Origin: Cytophagales bacterium
GTDB taxonomy: Bacteria > Bacteroidota > Bacteroidia > Cytophagales > Spirosomataceae
Assembly (NCBI GenBank): GCA_013298125.1
Contig: JAAFJP010000002.1
Span: 1 to 64,000, forward strand
Direction of reading: 5' to 3'
DNA length: 64,000 nt
The notes beneath the pieces are model-generated. The model did no database searches and was not told the origin of the DNA. It saw nothing but the letters and a program-made list of their open reading frames with translations. A program made the translations under genes and the position numbers. Shown in pieces: positions 50,099 through 59,665 of the stretch. Position 1 is the stretch's first letter; every line of letters begins with the position of its first letter.

Positions 50099-51917
50099 GC
50101 ACTCAATTGCCTCTGTTTCACTTTCTGGAACACTCAAAGAAAAAATGTTTGCCGTTGCCAAAGCGGGTTATGAAGGATTTGAATTATTTGAAAATGATTT
50201 AACATCATCTGATATTTCACCCAAAGAACTCAATAAAATGGCTTGTGATTTAGGGATTGAAATCGTAGCTTTACAGCCCTTTCGAGACTATGAAGCTATG
50301 CCAGAACCCTTTAAATCAAGGAGTTTAGAAAGGGCAAAACACAAGTTTGAGTTGATGCACTATTTGGGAACAAAGAAACTTTTTATATGTAGTAATACGT
50401 CTCCACATACGATAAATAATCTTAATAAAGCTGCCGAAGACCTTTTTGATATGGCAGAACTTGCCAAAATTCATGGTTTTGAAATTGGTTATGAAGCCCT
50501 TTCGTGGGGGCAACACGTAAAGTATTATCAGCAATCTATTGAAATTGTTCGTCGTGCCAACCATCCAAATTTGGGAAATATTCTTGATAATTTCCACATC
50601 TCTGCATTGAATTCAAAATTTGATGAAATTTATAATATTCCTTCCCAAAAAATCACAATTATTCAAGTTGCTGATGCCCTAAAATTCGATATGGGAGCAA
50701 TGTATTTGGGACGACATCATCGTTCGTTTCCTGGACAAGGTTCATTTCCAGTGGTTGAGTTTTTAGAATCAGTACGTGCAACTGGATATGAGGGTTATCT
50801 TTCTCACGAAGTTTTTAGTGATGAATTCCGTTCTTCACAAATCGACCCCGTTTCCCTCGATGGCAAGCGGTCTTTGATTTGGTTGGAGGGCATCACAAAT
50901 CCCATTCATAAAGAAAGTAAAATAGATATTTCTTCCATTGAATTTATTGAATTTTGTAGTAATGCAAGTAATCAGAAGGGATTAATCAATATGCTTGAAA
51001 ATTTGGGATTTGTTGAAATGTATCAACACAAAAACAAAGAAGTCAGTATTTTTCAGTTGGGAGAAGTGAATATTGTTATTAATCGACAACAAAAAACACC
51101 CGCTGAGAATCGTCCAAATACAGTTTGTGCCATTGGATTTGTAACTGATAATAAGCAAAAAATTAAAAAATGGGCAACCGATTTGAAGTATAAATGGCAC
51201 GATGGAAAGCAAAATCCCAATGAATTAGACATCCCATCAGTTGAAGGAATTGGAGGAATTTTATATTATTTTATTGATGAAAAACAACTGAAAAATTCTT
51301 TCTATGAAGTTGAATTTAATCTTACTCAAAAAGAAAAAATAGGCAATGGAATAATAGGAATCGACCATATTGGACATTCATCTTTCAAAGATTTTTATTT
51401 ATCTAATACGTTGTTTTTCAGAGCTTTACTGGGCTTTGAAATTGAAGAATCTTTGGAAATTTTAGACCCAAGAGGAATTGTTTATAGTAGAGTTGCCAAA
51501 AATAAAAAGGGAAATATCCGAGTTCCATTAAGTTCGTCAAAAAGTCAAGCTACTTCAATTGACCAATTTATTTCACAATCGGGCGGTTCTGGAATTCAAC
51601 AAATTGCTTTAGAAACAGTAGATATTTTCCAGACAGCGGTTTATATAAAAAATACCGATTTAATTCTACAAATCCCTGCCAATTATTATGACGATTTACG
51701 GGCAAAAACAACACTTTCGGAAGAAATAATTGCAAAAATGCAAAATTTTAACATTCTTTATGATAAACAAGACGAAGGCGAGTTTTTCCACTTTTATTGT
51801 AAAGAATTAAATGGATTATTCATGGAAGTTGTTCAGAGAAAAGGGAATTATAATCGTTTTGGTGAAGTCAATGCACAAGTTAGATTGGCTGCACAGGAAA
51901 GAAACAGAAACCAATAG
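50091..51917 (+). CDS. quiC: QuiC-type 3-dehydroshikimate dehydratase (two-domain)
   Basis: 608 aa from ATG 50091 (8-nt overlap with the dehydrogenase). Residues 1-270 form a TIM barrel (FKHSIASVSLSGTLKEKM) with metal ligands Glu near 135 (GYEALSWGQH), Asp near 165 (NILDNFH), Gln in IIQVADALKFDMG and Glu in YLSHEVFSDEFR. Residues about 285-608 form a 4-hydroxyphenylpyruvate dioxygenase-like VOC module (GIDHIGHSSFKDF, LFMEVVQRKGNYNRFGEVN). This fusion is characteristic of bacterial QuiC1, which converts 3-dehydroshikimate to protocatechuate. It links quinate/shikimate use to the protocatechuate pathway; no protocatechuate dioxygenase is in the window. Confidence 0.85.
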   Translation: MFKHSIASVSLSGTLKEKMFAVAKAGYEGFELFENDLTSSDISPKELNKMACDLGIEIVALQPFRDYEAMPEPFKSRSLERAKHKFELMHYLGTKKLFICSNTSPHTINNLNKAAEDLFDMAELAKIHGFEIGYEALSWGQHVKYYQQSIEIVRRANHPNLGNILDNFHISALNSKFDEIYNIPSQKITIIQVADALKFDMGAMYLGRHHRSFPGQGSFPVVEFLESVRATGYEGYLSHEVFSDEFRSSQIDPVSLDGKRSLIWLEGITNPIHKESKIDISSIEFIEFCSNASNQKGLINMLENLGFVEMYQHKNKEVSIFQLGEVNIVINRQQKTPAENRPNTVCAIGFVTDNKQKIKKWATDLKYKWHDGKQNPNELDIPSVEGIGGILYYFIDEKQLKNSFYEVEFNLTQKEKIGNGIIGIDHIGHSSFKDFYLSNTLFFRALLGFEIEESLEILDPRGIVYSRVAKNKKGNIRVPLSSSKSQATSIDQFISQSGGSGIQQIALETVDIFQTAVYIKNTDLILQIPANYYDDLRAKTTLSEEIIAKMQNFNILYDKQDEGEFFHFYCKELNGLFMEVVQRKGNYNRFGEVNAQVRLAAQERNRNQ

Positions 51918-51923
51918 AATAAT

Positions 51924-53030
51924 ATGAAACCACCATTCAGAGCCGACCATGTGGGCAGTTTATTGAGAACATCAGCCGTAAAAGAAAATCGTTTACATTG
52001 GAAAAAAGGCGAAATTTCCGCAGAAGAATTGCGTGAAATTGAGAATATTGCCATTGCCGAAACTATCAAAAAGTTAGAATCAACGGGCATGAAGTCTATC
52101 ACTGACGGAGAGTTCCGAAGAGATTATTTTCACCTTGATTTTTTGAAGGAATTAGCGGGAGTCTCTGTAACGGGTGGGATAGAAGCAAATTCAAATGCGA
52201 AGGTTGCGGAAGATGGTTTTACGCCTCCAAAGTTGAGTGTTACTGGAAAATTGCAACACACAAAAGATATTCAAGTAGCTGATTTTCAATTTCTTAAATC
52301 AGTTGTGAGCCAAACACCAAAGGTTTCAATTCCTTCTCCTACGATGGTGCATTTTAGAGGTGGACGTAAATCAATTGATATTAATTCATACCCAGACATG
52401 GACTTATTTTTCCATGATTTGGCAAATGCCTACAAACAAGAAATTGACCATTTATACAAAGCGGGACTTCGATATTTGCAATTAGACGACACCAATTTAG
52501 CCTATCTTTGCGACCCAAAAATGAGAGCCGCTGCACTTGAAAGGGGAGAAGACCCCAACGAATTGCCAAGAACTTATGCCTCTTTAATAAATTCTGTAAT
52601 TGACAATCGACCTTCTGATTTAACCGTTGGAATTCACCTTTGCCGAGGAAATTATCGTAGCACTTGGTTTGCCGAAGGTGGTTATGAACCCGTGGCAGAG
52701 ATTTTATTCAATTCAATCAATGTAGATGCTTATTTCTTGGAATATGACGACGAGCGTTCGGGCGATTTTGCTCCACTACGATTCGTTCCAAAAGATAAAA
52801 TGGTTGTTTTGGGTATAATTTCTTCCAAATTAAAGGAATTGGAAAAAGTGGATGACATGGCAAAACGCATTGAAGAAGCCGCAAAATATATGCCTCTGGA
52901 ACAATTGTGTGTGAGTCCGCAATGTGGATTTTCATCAACCCACCACGGCAACGATTTAACCCACGACGATCAATGGAAAAAGATGGAGTTAGTAGTAAAT
53001 ACAGCCATTAAAGTTTGGGGAGAATCATAA
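51924..53030 (+). CDS. MetE C-terminal-like (cobalamin-independent methionine synthase family) protein
   Basis: 368 aa, matching only the catalytic C-terminal barrel of MetE. The zinc site is complete: His and Cys in GIHLCRGNYRS, Glu in FLEYDDERSG and Cys in VSPQCGFSST. It has DGEFRRDYFHLDFL near the front. Stand-alone proteins of this kind transfer methyl groups to thiols, but many in catabolic operons are uncharacterised. It is 6 nt after quiC, so it is in the same transcript. A role in handling methyl groups from methoxylated aromatics is conceivable but speculative. Confidence 0.83.
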   Translation: MKPPFRADHVGSLLRTSAVKENRLHWKKGEISAEELREIENIAIAETIKKLESTGMKSITDGEFRRDYFHLDFLKELAGVSVTGGIEANSNAKVAEDGFTPPKLSVTGKLQHTKDIQVADFQFLKSVVSQTPKVSIPSPTMVHFRGGRKSIDINSYPDMDLFFHDLANAYKQEIDHLYKAGLRYLQLDDTNLAYLCDPKMRAAALERGEDPNELPRTYASLINSVIDNRPSDLTVGIHLCRGNYRSTWFAEGGYEPVAEILFNSINVDAYFLEYDDERSGDFAPLRFVPKDKMVVLGIISSKLKELEKVDDMAKRIEEAAKYMPLEQLCVSPQCGFSSTHHGNDLTHDDQWKKMELVVNTAIKVWGES

Positions 53031-53048
53031 AATATTGTATCAATTGAT

Positions 53049-54476
53049 ATGAAAAGTCATTTTATAGGATTATTTAACTCAGATGAGGAGATTTTGTGGG
53101 AAAGTACCTCCCAGATTATTTCTGACTATAATAATTGGCTTTTCATTGCTGATGAACACCCTCTGAGTTATGTTAAAACCGCTCTGAAAATGCCAGATGC
53201 TGCGGTTCAGAATGGAGAAGTTGTTTCTTCGGCAGATTTTTATTTGCGTGAACAAGTTGTAAGAGCAACTCCCGTAATTGATGCTATTGAGCAAAAAGTA
53301 AATTCAATTTTTAGTACAGAAAACGTAGATTTAGTGGTTTTCTGTGAAATGACTTGGGCAATCCGAACGCCATCAGGAGATATTTATCTGAGAGAATTGC
53401 AGGAAGCCTTCCAAAAATATTTACTCACCCATCACATCACGATTGTTTGTATTTACAACGAAACCATCTTGTTGGATGAACAACTCATGTTGGGGCTTTT
53501 TTCACACCCTGAGATCTATTCTGAAAACGAAATAAAGCCCAATCCCTTCTTTTTACCTGCCAATATTATCAAGAAAAATCACTTGAAACCACGCTTCAAT
53601 TATTGGCTTTCTCAGATTGATTCTTCACGAAAAAAATCCCTCATTCAAATTCAAAATGAAGAGCATGAGGAGAAAAAGAATTATCCCATCGAAAAAAATC
53701 TATCTACTAAAATTGCTCAAACCAATGAAGGAAGATGGAAAATTAGGTGTTTTGGCGAATTGAGGATTCACCGTGAAAATGGCGAACTCATCGACTGGAA
53801 TACCAAAGCGGGAGCAACGAAAAAACTCAAAACTATTTTTGCATTTCTGTTCATCAAGGGTGAAAAAGGAGCCAGTGGCGAGGAGTTAGCGGATTTGTTA
53901 TGGCAAGATGCCAACTCAACCGAACAAGCGATGAACCGACTTTATCACGCCATTCGGTATTTGAGAATGGTGTTAAATGGCAATCAGGATAGTGGTTTAG
54001 CGTCTTCATTTATCACCCTGCAAGGTTCGATTTATTATTTGAGATTGCCTTTTGATAGCTGGATTGACCTTCCAATGTTTCAAGAGTTATGCTTTAAAGG
54101 CAATGAACACATTAAGGAAAAAAATATCGAACAAGCCAAAATCTGTTATGAGTCGGCTGAAAGGATTTATAGTGGCGATTTATTCAATGACATTCCACTG
54201 AAATACATCGAAAATAATGACAGTGATTGGTGTTGGGGGAAACGTTTTTGGTACCGTGAAATGTACCATAAATTGTTGTATAGTTTGGCAAGTATTCATT
54301 GCCAAATGGGTAATTTATCAACCGCAATAATTTACTGCGACAAAGCCTTATCCGGAGACCCTATTTTGGAAGCTGCCCATAAAGAAAAACTTCCTGCCCT
54401 TGCCGAAGCTCAACGATTTGATGCCTTTCAACGACAATATAGAATTTATACAGAATCACTTAAAAATTCAACTTAG
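53049..54476 (+). CDS. SARP-type regulator with possible MEDS sensor domain
   Basis: 475 aa. Residues about 1-180 (HFIGLFNSDEEILWESTSQI, VVFCEMTW, ITIVCIYNETIL) resemble the MEDS/DcmR sensory fold; this match is weak. A linker rich in Glu/Lys follows, then an OmpR-like winged helix (RCFGELRIHRENGELIDWNT, TIFAFLFIKGEKGASGEELADLLW) and a C-terminal bacterial transcriptional activator/TPR domain (LYHAIRYLRMVLNG, YESAERIYSGDLF, LSTAIIYCDKALSGDP). This order is unusual in Bacteroidetes. It lies directly upstream of the P450 gene on the same strand and probably regulates the P450/aldehyde dehydrogenase block. Confidence 0.82.
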   Translation: MKSHFIGLFNSDEEILWESTSQIISDYNNWLFIADEHPLSYVKTALKMPDAAVQNGEVVSSADFYLREQVVRATPVIDAIEQKVNSIFSTENVDLVVFCEMTWAIRTPSGDIYLRELQEAFQKYLLTHHITIVCIYNETILLDEQLMLGLFSHPEIYSENEIKPNPFFLPANIIKKNHLKPRFNYWLSQIDSSRKKSLIQIQNEEHEEKKNYPIEKNLSTKIAQTNEGRWKIRCFGELRIHRENGELIDWNTKAGATKKLKTIFAFLFIKGEKGASGEELADLLWQDANSTEQAMNRLYHAIRYLRMVLNGNQDSGLASSFITLQGSIYYLRLPFDSWIDLPMFQELCFKGNEHIKEKNIEQAKICYESAERIYSGDLFNDIPLKYIENNDSDWCWGKRFWYREMYHKLLYSLASIHCQMGNLSTAIIYCDKALSGDPILEAAHKEKLPALAEAQRFDAFQRQYRIYTESLKNST

Positions 54477-54613
54477 GACTACCCTCTACCGAAATACGAG
54501 AATTGTATTTGAATATTTTAAGAAAAAATTAAAATAGTACCACAAAAACCAAAGAAAAACCAAAGAATAGCATTGTAAGTTTGATTAATATTTAAAATCA
54601 TTCTTAAAATAAA

Positions 54614-55858
54614 ATGCTAATAAGTATTCCTGTTGGTTGTCCATTCCATAAAATAAGCGAAGATTTTAAACCCTTCGATTTATCAAATCCCTTCCCTTTT
54701 TATAAGAAATCAAGAGACGAGCAACCCGTATTTTATAGCCAAGAGTTGGGCTATTATGTAGTAACTCGATATGACGATATTAAAGCTATTTTTAGTAATT
54801 GGAAAACTTATACTTCCGAAAATGCTCAGTCGTCCTTCAAACCGATGTCTCCGAAGGCAAAACAGTTGATGGAAGTCCAAGGAATGATTGGGCTTTCTGG
54901 GCTTTCGGGACGTATTCCGCCCGACCATACTCGTATCCGCCGAATCGTGAGTATGGCTTTTGGGCTGGGTCGTTTCAAGAAATTAGAACCCCGAATTCGT
55001 GCATTAGCAATCGAGATGATTAGTCAATTTAAAGATGATGGTCATGCCGAAATTATTAAACAATTGGCTTACGATTTGCCCGCTTTGGTAATTTTTATGC
55101 TTTTGGGCGTTCCTAACGAAGACGTGCAACAGGTGAAATCTTGGGCAGAAAGCCGTCTTTTGATTACTTGGGGAGATTTGGACGAAGACCAACAATTGAT
55201 TCATGCTCAAAACATGGTGAATTATTGGAATTATTGCCAAAACTTAGTGGCACTTCGCAAAGATACCCCTTCCGATGATTTGCCTGGGGATTTGGTAAAA
55301 CTACAAGCCGAAGGACACGAAATTACCGATAAAGAAATTGCCGCAGTTTGTTACAGCCAACTATTTGCAGGACACGAAACAACTACTTCACTCATTGGAA
55401 ATGGTATTCGAGAATTATTGTCTCATCCTGAAAGCTGGCAAGCCATCTGTGAAGACAATACCCTGATTCCCAATGCCATAGAAGAAATTTTGAGATACTC
55501 GCCTTCCATCGTTTCATGGCGAAGAAAAGCCCTTGAAGATACAGTCGTGGGTGGTGTAGAAATACCAGCGGGCTCAAATCTATTATTGGTTATGGGTTCA
55601 GCCAATCGAGACGAAACTAATTTCCCCGAAACGGACACTTTTGACATTACAAGAACCAACGCCAAAGAGCATTTATCTTTTGGTTACGGTATTCATTTTT
55701 GTTTGGGTTCGCCTTTGGCAAAATTAGAATTCAAAACGGTTTTAGAAGAATTTACCCGTTTAGTTCCCAATTTAAGATTAACCCAAAATCAGGATTTCAA
55801 ATTCGCTCTCAACACTTCATTTAGAGCTCCCGTAGCCTTAGAAACTGAATGGGTTTGA
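54614..55858 (+). CDS. Cytochrome P450 (bacterial class I)
   Basis: 414 aa, soluble, no membrane anchor. I-helix oxygen-activation motif AGHETTTSLIGNG near residue 250, ExxR in EEILRYSP near 289, and the heme-thiolate loop FGYGIHFCLG with Cys near 362. Bacterial P450s of this size take electrons from a 2Fe-2S ferredoxin and its reductase. Both partners are encoded 6 kb downstream at 62.1-63.6 kb. Predicted role: hydroxylation or O-demethylation of a terpenoid or aromatic; an aldehyde dehydrogenase and SDR in the same block fit oxidation of the resulting alcohol. Substrate not identifiable. Confidence 0.93.
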   Translation: MLISIPVGCPFHKISEDFKPFDLSNPFPFYKKSRDEQPVFYSQELGYYVVTRYDDIKAIFSNWKTYTSENAQSSFKPMSPKAKQLMEVQGMIGLSGLSGRIPPDHTRIRRIVSMAFGLGRFKKLEPRIRALAIEMISQFKDDGHAEIIKQLAYDLPALVIFMLLGVPNEDVQQVKSWAESRLLITWGDLDEDQQLIHAQNMVNYWNYCQNLVALRKDTPSDDLPGDLVKLQAEGHEITDKEIAAVCYSQLFAGHETTTSLIGNGIRELLSHPESWQAICEDNTLIPNAIEEILRYSPSIVSWRRKALEDTVVGGVEIPAGSNLLLVMGSANRDETNFPETDTFDITRTNAKEHLSFGYGIHFCLGSPLAKLEFKTVLEEFTRLVPNLRLTQNQDFKFALNTSFRAPVALETEWV

Positions 55859-55902
55859 GATTCAAAACAAATAGACCTTTTAAACAAACAGATTTCAATA
55901 TC

Positions 55903-56972
55903 ATGGATTATACGTTATTTTTTAAAGAAGCATTACCCGAACAATACCATTTACTTGGAGGAAAAGGGGCAAGTTTGGCAAGCATGAGCCTCGCCAATTT
56001 ACCTGTTCCCGTTGGGTTTTCAATCACGACTCATGCTTATGCTGCCTTTTTGTCGGAAGCAAATTTGACTTCTTTAATCATGGACATCGTCAATACCATT
56101 GATTGTACTGATATTGAAAATTTGGATAAAAGTTCAGATGAAATTCGTCGTTTGATTCTGGAAAAACCATTGCCCCTTCAAGTAGAAAAAGCATCAAAGA
56201 ATCTTACAAAAAACTGTGCCAATTAGTTGGAATGGACGAAAATCTACCCGTAGCGGTTCGTTCAAGTGCCACTGCCGAAGATTTACCCGATGCCAGTTTT
56301 GCGGGTCAGCAAGACACGTATTTATGGGTAGTTGGAGAAGCCGAAGTATTGGAAAATGTGCGTAAATGTTGGGCAAGTTTGTTTACCTCTCGGGCAATTA
56401 ATTATCGTAAAAATCAACACATTGAAGAAAGTGAAGTGTTGATGAGTGTGGTGGTTCAGAAAATGGTCAATGCTCGCACCGCAGGGGTTTCCATGACACT
56501 CAATCCTATCAATGGGGATCGTTCTAAAATTGTCATTGATTCGTCTTGGGGTTTGGGAGAAGCCGTGGTGTCGGGAGAAGTTACGCCCGATAATTTCTTG
56601 GTGGATAAAATTATGCTCGAAATTCTCAACGCCAATATTCAAAATAAACACATTGAACACGTCCCAGATAGAGAAAATCGTTGTGTTTCAATCCGAGAAA
56701 TTACGGACGAAAGAGCAACCCAAAGTAGTTTGTCGGATAAAGAAATTATTGAGATTTGTAGAATTTCAAAAGTAATTGAAAAACATTACAAATGCCCACA
56801 AGATATAGAATGGGCAATTGATGCCGATTTGCCCGAAGGAGAAAATTTTACCTTGTTACAAAGCCACCCAGAAACCGTTTGGTCACAGAAAAAAACTGAA
56901 ACGTCCACGATAAAAATGGGCATGGAGGGCATTTTGAATACTTTAATGAATCCAATAAGTGCTAAGAAATAA
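55903..56972 (+). pseudogene. PEP-synthase-like ATP-binding protein, frameshifted
   Basis: Pyruvate phosphate dikinase N-terminal (ATP-grasp) domain protein, about 356 codons when repaired: LGGKGASLASMSLANLPVPVG at the start, then VAVRSSATAEDLPDASFAGQ and the QxxLNPINGDRSKIVIDSSW segment, ending FTLLQSHPETVW. The frame breaks near 56187-56192: reading one base later restores IKESYKKLCQLVGMDENLPV. A single missing base (GCATC for GCAATC) explains it, and the corrected length is a multiple of three. It should phosphorylate the partner encoded by the next gene. Four lesions across the two genes suggest either decay or poor local sequence. Confidence 0.8.
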
Positions 56973-56997
56973 ATTTAACCATAAAATCCAATAAACA

Positions 56998-58811
56998 ATG
57001 TCATCGCAAAAAATTCATCAGTCCATACGACCACAAAGCCCCCGAAGGTGCGGAAGGTTGGAAAGAATTGTACCCGTATTATATGGTATTTCAAGAGAAT
57101 TTGAAGGAAAATGAAGAATCAAAATTCTTTTTCTGCGATTCTCAACATTGGCCCCAAGTCTTTAAACCATTTGATGCCATCACCGTTGAATTTGCCGTAA
57201 AATGTTTGGGACAATACAACACACGCCAATGGTTGATTCCCCCCGCAAACGGTATTGATTTCAAAATTCATAACGGTTATTGCTACATGAGTCCTGTGGG
57301 TGTTGCTCCTGAATTAATTGGCGACCGTGTTCCGCAATTTATGGAACGTGCGGGTCATTATTTCATGAATTGGAATGATTTACTTGAAAATTGGCATAAA
57401 AAAGTAAAAAATGTAATTGATGAAATGGAAGCGGTTAAATTCGAGGAACTTCCAGAAGTGATTGATATTGAGTGGGTTAAAAGTGGTAAAGGACTTGATC
57501 CAACCTATTTTATGATTCAGAATTACGATAAGATGATTGATTTGTGTTACAAAACATGGAATTATCACTTTGAGTTTTTGAATTTAGGATATGCCGCATA
57601 CCTTGATTTCTTTGGTTTTTGTAAGGAGACTTTCCCTGGAATCCCTGATTTGTCCATTGCCAAAATGGTGCAAGGCGTGGAAGTAGATTTATTTCGCCCT
57701 GATGAAGAATTAAGAAAATTAGCAAAATTAGCTCTTGAATTAAACGTTGATAGCGTGATTTGTGCCAACGATATTGATACAGCTTTGACTATTTTAGGCA
57801 ATTCTGACGCAGGAAAAAATGGATTGCGGCTTGGGAAGGAGCAAAATATCCTTGGTTCAATTTTACATCGGGCAATGGTTTTTATTCAACCGATAAATAT
57901 TGGATTGAACACCTTTATATTCCTTTTGGCTATATTCAAGATTATACTACTCGTTTACAAAAAGGCGAAAATATTGACCGTCCTACCGAAGCCATTGCAG
58001 CTGAACGTGAAAGAATTACGGAAGAATACCGTGATTCTATTTCGAGTGAAGAAGCTCAGGCGGCTTTTGATGGAAAATTGGGCTTGGCTCGGGTTGTTTT
58101 TCCTTATGTCAAAATCATAATTTCTATATCGAACACTGGGCAATGTGCGTATTTTGGAGAAAAATGCGTGAATTGAGTGCGGTTTTTGTAAAGGCAGGTT
58201 TCTTCAACGACATTCACGAGATGTTCTATTTCCGTCGAGAAGAAATCCATCAATTATTATTCGATTATGGACGTGGATGGGCAATGGGCGTACCTTCAAT
58301 TGGTCTAGACTATCTGCCAACTGAAATTGCTCGTCGTAAGAAAATCATTGATGCACTTTCTACCGCAGCACCAAAACCAGCTTTCAACGAACCACCAGCC
58401 GTAGTAACCGAACCCTTCACCATTATGCTTTGGGGAATTACCTCCGAGAGCGTGCAGGGTTGGTTGAGTAGTGGCGAAACGGGTAATCAATTGAAAGGAA
58501 TGGCGGCTTCATCAGGCAAAGTAGAAGGATTGGCAAGGGTAATTAACGGACCTGATGAATTGGGTTCATTGCAACAAGGTGAGATTTTAGTAACCCGTGT
58601 AACCGCTCCAAGTTGGGCACCAGTTTTCGGAAAAATCAAAGCAACCGTAACCGATATTGGCGGAATGATGTCGCACGCTGCCATTGTTTGTCGTGAATAT
58701 GGCTTACCTGCCGTTACAGGCACGGGTTCAGCCAGTACAACTATCAAAACAGGCGATAGAATTTCTGTTAATGGTTCAACGGGCGAAGTATTTATTTTGG
58801 AAGCGGCGTAG
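56998..58811 (+). pseudogene. PEP-utilizing enzyme (swivelling-His partner), three frameshifts
   Basis: Partner subunit of about 605 codons after repair. The C-terminus holds the phosphohistidine domain: TDIGGMMSHAAIVCREYGLP then AVTGTGSASTTIKTGDRI. Breaks: (1) in the A tract near 57008-57013 after MSSQK, where the other frame gives FISPYDHKAPEGAEGW; (2) near 57814-57819, where a missing A shifts away from KWIAAWEGAKYPWFNF; (3) near 58111-58114, a missing A before NHNFYIEHWAMC. All three are at A homopolymers. The pair resembles PEP synthase, phenylphosphate synthase or rifampicin phosphotransferase; a phosphotransfer to a phenol or alcohol is possible but unproven. Confidence 0.78.
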
Positions 58812-58867
58812 AGAATAACTCCAAAATATACTTTAAACTGAATAAATTGTGATTTTGAGAATTGAAG

Positions 58868-58917
58868 CTACTTTATCAATAGCGAGGGGTTTAAACCCCT
58901 CGCTATTGATAAAGTAG
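58868..58917. repeat. Perfect 50-bp palindrome
   Basis: Arms of 25 bp with no loop; the left arm begins CTACTTTATCAATAGCGAGG. It lies in the 244-nt gap between the PEP-utilizing enzyme and the HD-domain gene; no other feature is seen in that gap. It may act as a bidirectional terminator or cruciform. Confidence 0.9.
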
Positions 58918-59055
58918 TTGATAATCAGAATATTACATTTGTTTGTTAATGGAGATGTAATACAAATTTTTAATTCACAATTTTATCCCGTTTGAAGTAT
59001 TTTAATGGATGTAGAACGATAATCCATTATTCCCCAAATTTTAAATCCTATTTGT

Positions 59056-59643
59056 ATGATAACTCACAGCCAAATTTTCAAAGGTGCTGAAAAATATATG
59101 CGTGTAAGAAAAAACGATGTGCATATTCCTATTTCATATTATTATGCCATGCAACTTACCGAACAATATCCCAATGCTGATAAAGAATTAGTAGCGGCAG
59201 CTATTATTTTACACGACATCGGTTGGTATTCGATTGATGAAGATGATATTTTCAAAAAAGGTTTTCAGTCAGAAAATTTTATGCAAAGTGATGTTCGCTA
59301 TTTGCATGAAACAGAGGGAGTTAGGCTTTCTGCCGAGGTTTTAGCCGATTTGGATTGCACCAAAGAATTTATCCAAAAAGTAGGAATAATCATTGACGGT
59401 CATGATACTCGAAACTTTGCTCGTTCGCTCGAAGATGAAATTGTGCGTGATGCCGATAAACTTTGGCGATTTACGGTTGCGGGCGTAAGTGTTGCTTGTG
59501 ATTGGTTCAAACAAAATCCAACGCAATATTGCAACCGTTTAGGAACTGATATTATTCCTCAATTACATTTAGCTGAATCAGTAGCGATGGCAAAAGCGGA
59601 TTTAGAAGAAACAAAAAAAGTTTTATGCTGTGATGTTTTATAA
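59056..59643 (+). CDS. HD-domain phosphohydrolase
   Basis: 195 aa. The metal-binding pattern is complete: His in the first helix region (NDVHIPISYYYAM), HD in AAIILHDIGWYS, His in IIDGHDTRNFARS and Asp in EIVRDADKLWRFT. HD proteins of this size hydrolyse phosphate esters or nucleotides. It is placed between the PEP-dependent phosphotransferase pair and the aldehyde dehydrogenase (22 nt downstream). That suggests removal of the phosphate installed by the phosphotransferase, but this is inference. The frame is intact, unlike its neighbours. Confidence 0.87.
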   Translation: MITHSQIFKGAEKYMRVRKNDVHIPISYYYAMQLTEQYPNADKELVAAAIILHDIGWYSIDEDDIFKKGFQSENFMQSDVRYLHETEGVRLSAEVLADLDCTKEFIQKVGIIIDGHDTRNFARSLEDEIVRDADKLWRFTVAGVSVACDWFKQNPTQYCNRLGTDIIPQLHLAESVAMAKADLEETKKVLCCDVL

Positions 59644-59665
59644 TTCAGTAAAAATTAGACAAAAA

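Noticed and set aside
54509-54613. Promoter of the P450 gene
   Set aside because: The region is AT-rich, but no TTTG-N19-21-TAnnTTTG pair with proper spacing could be found, so I do not place a promoter.
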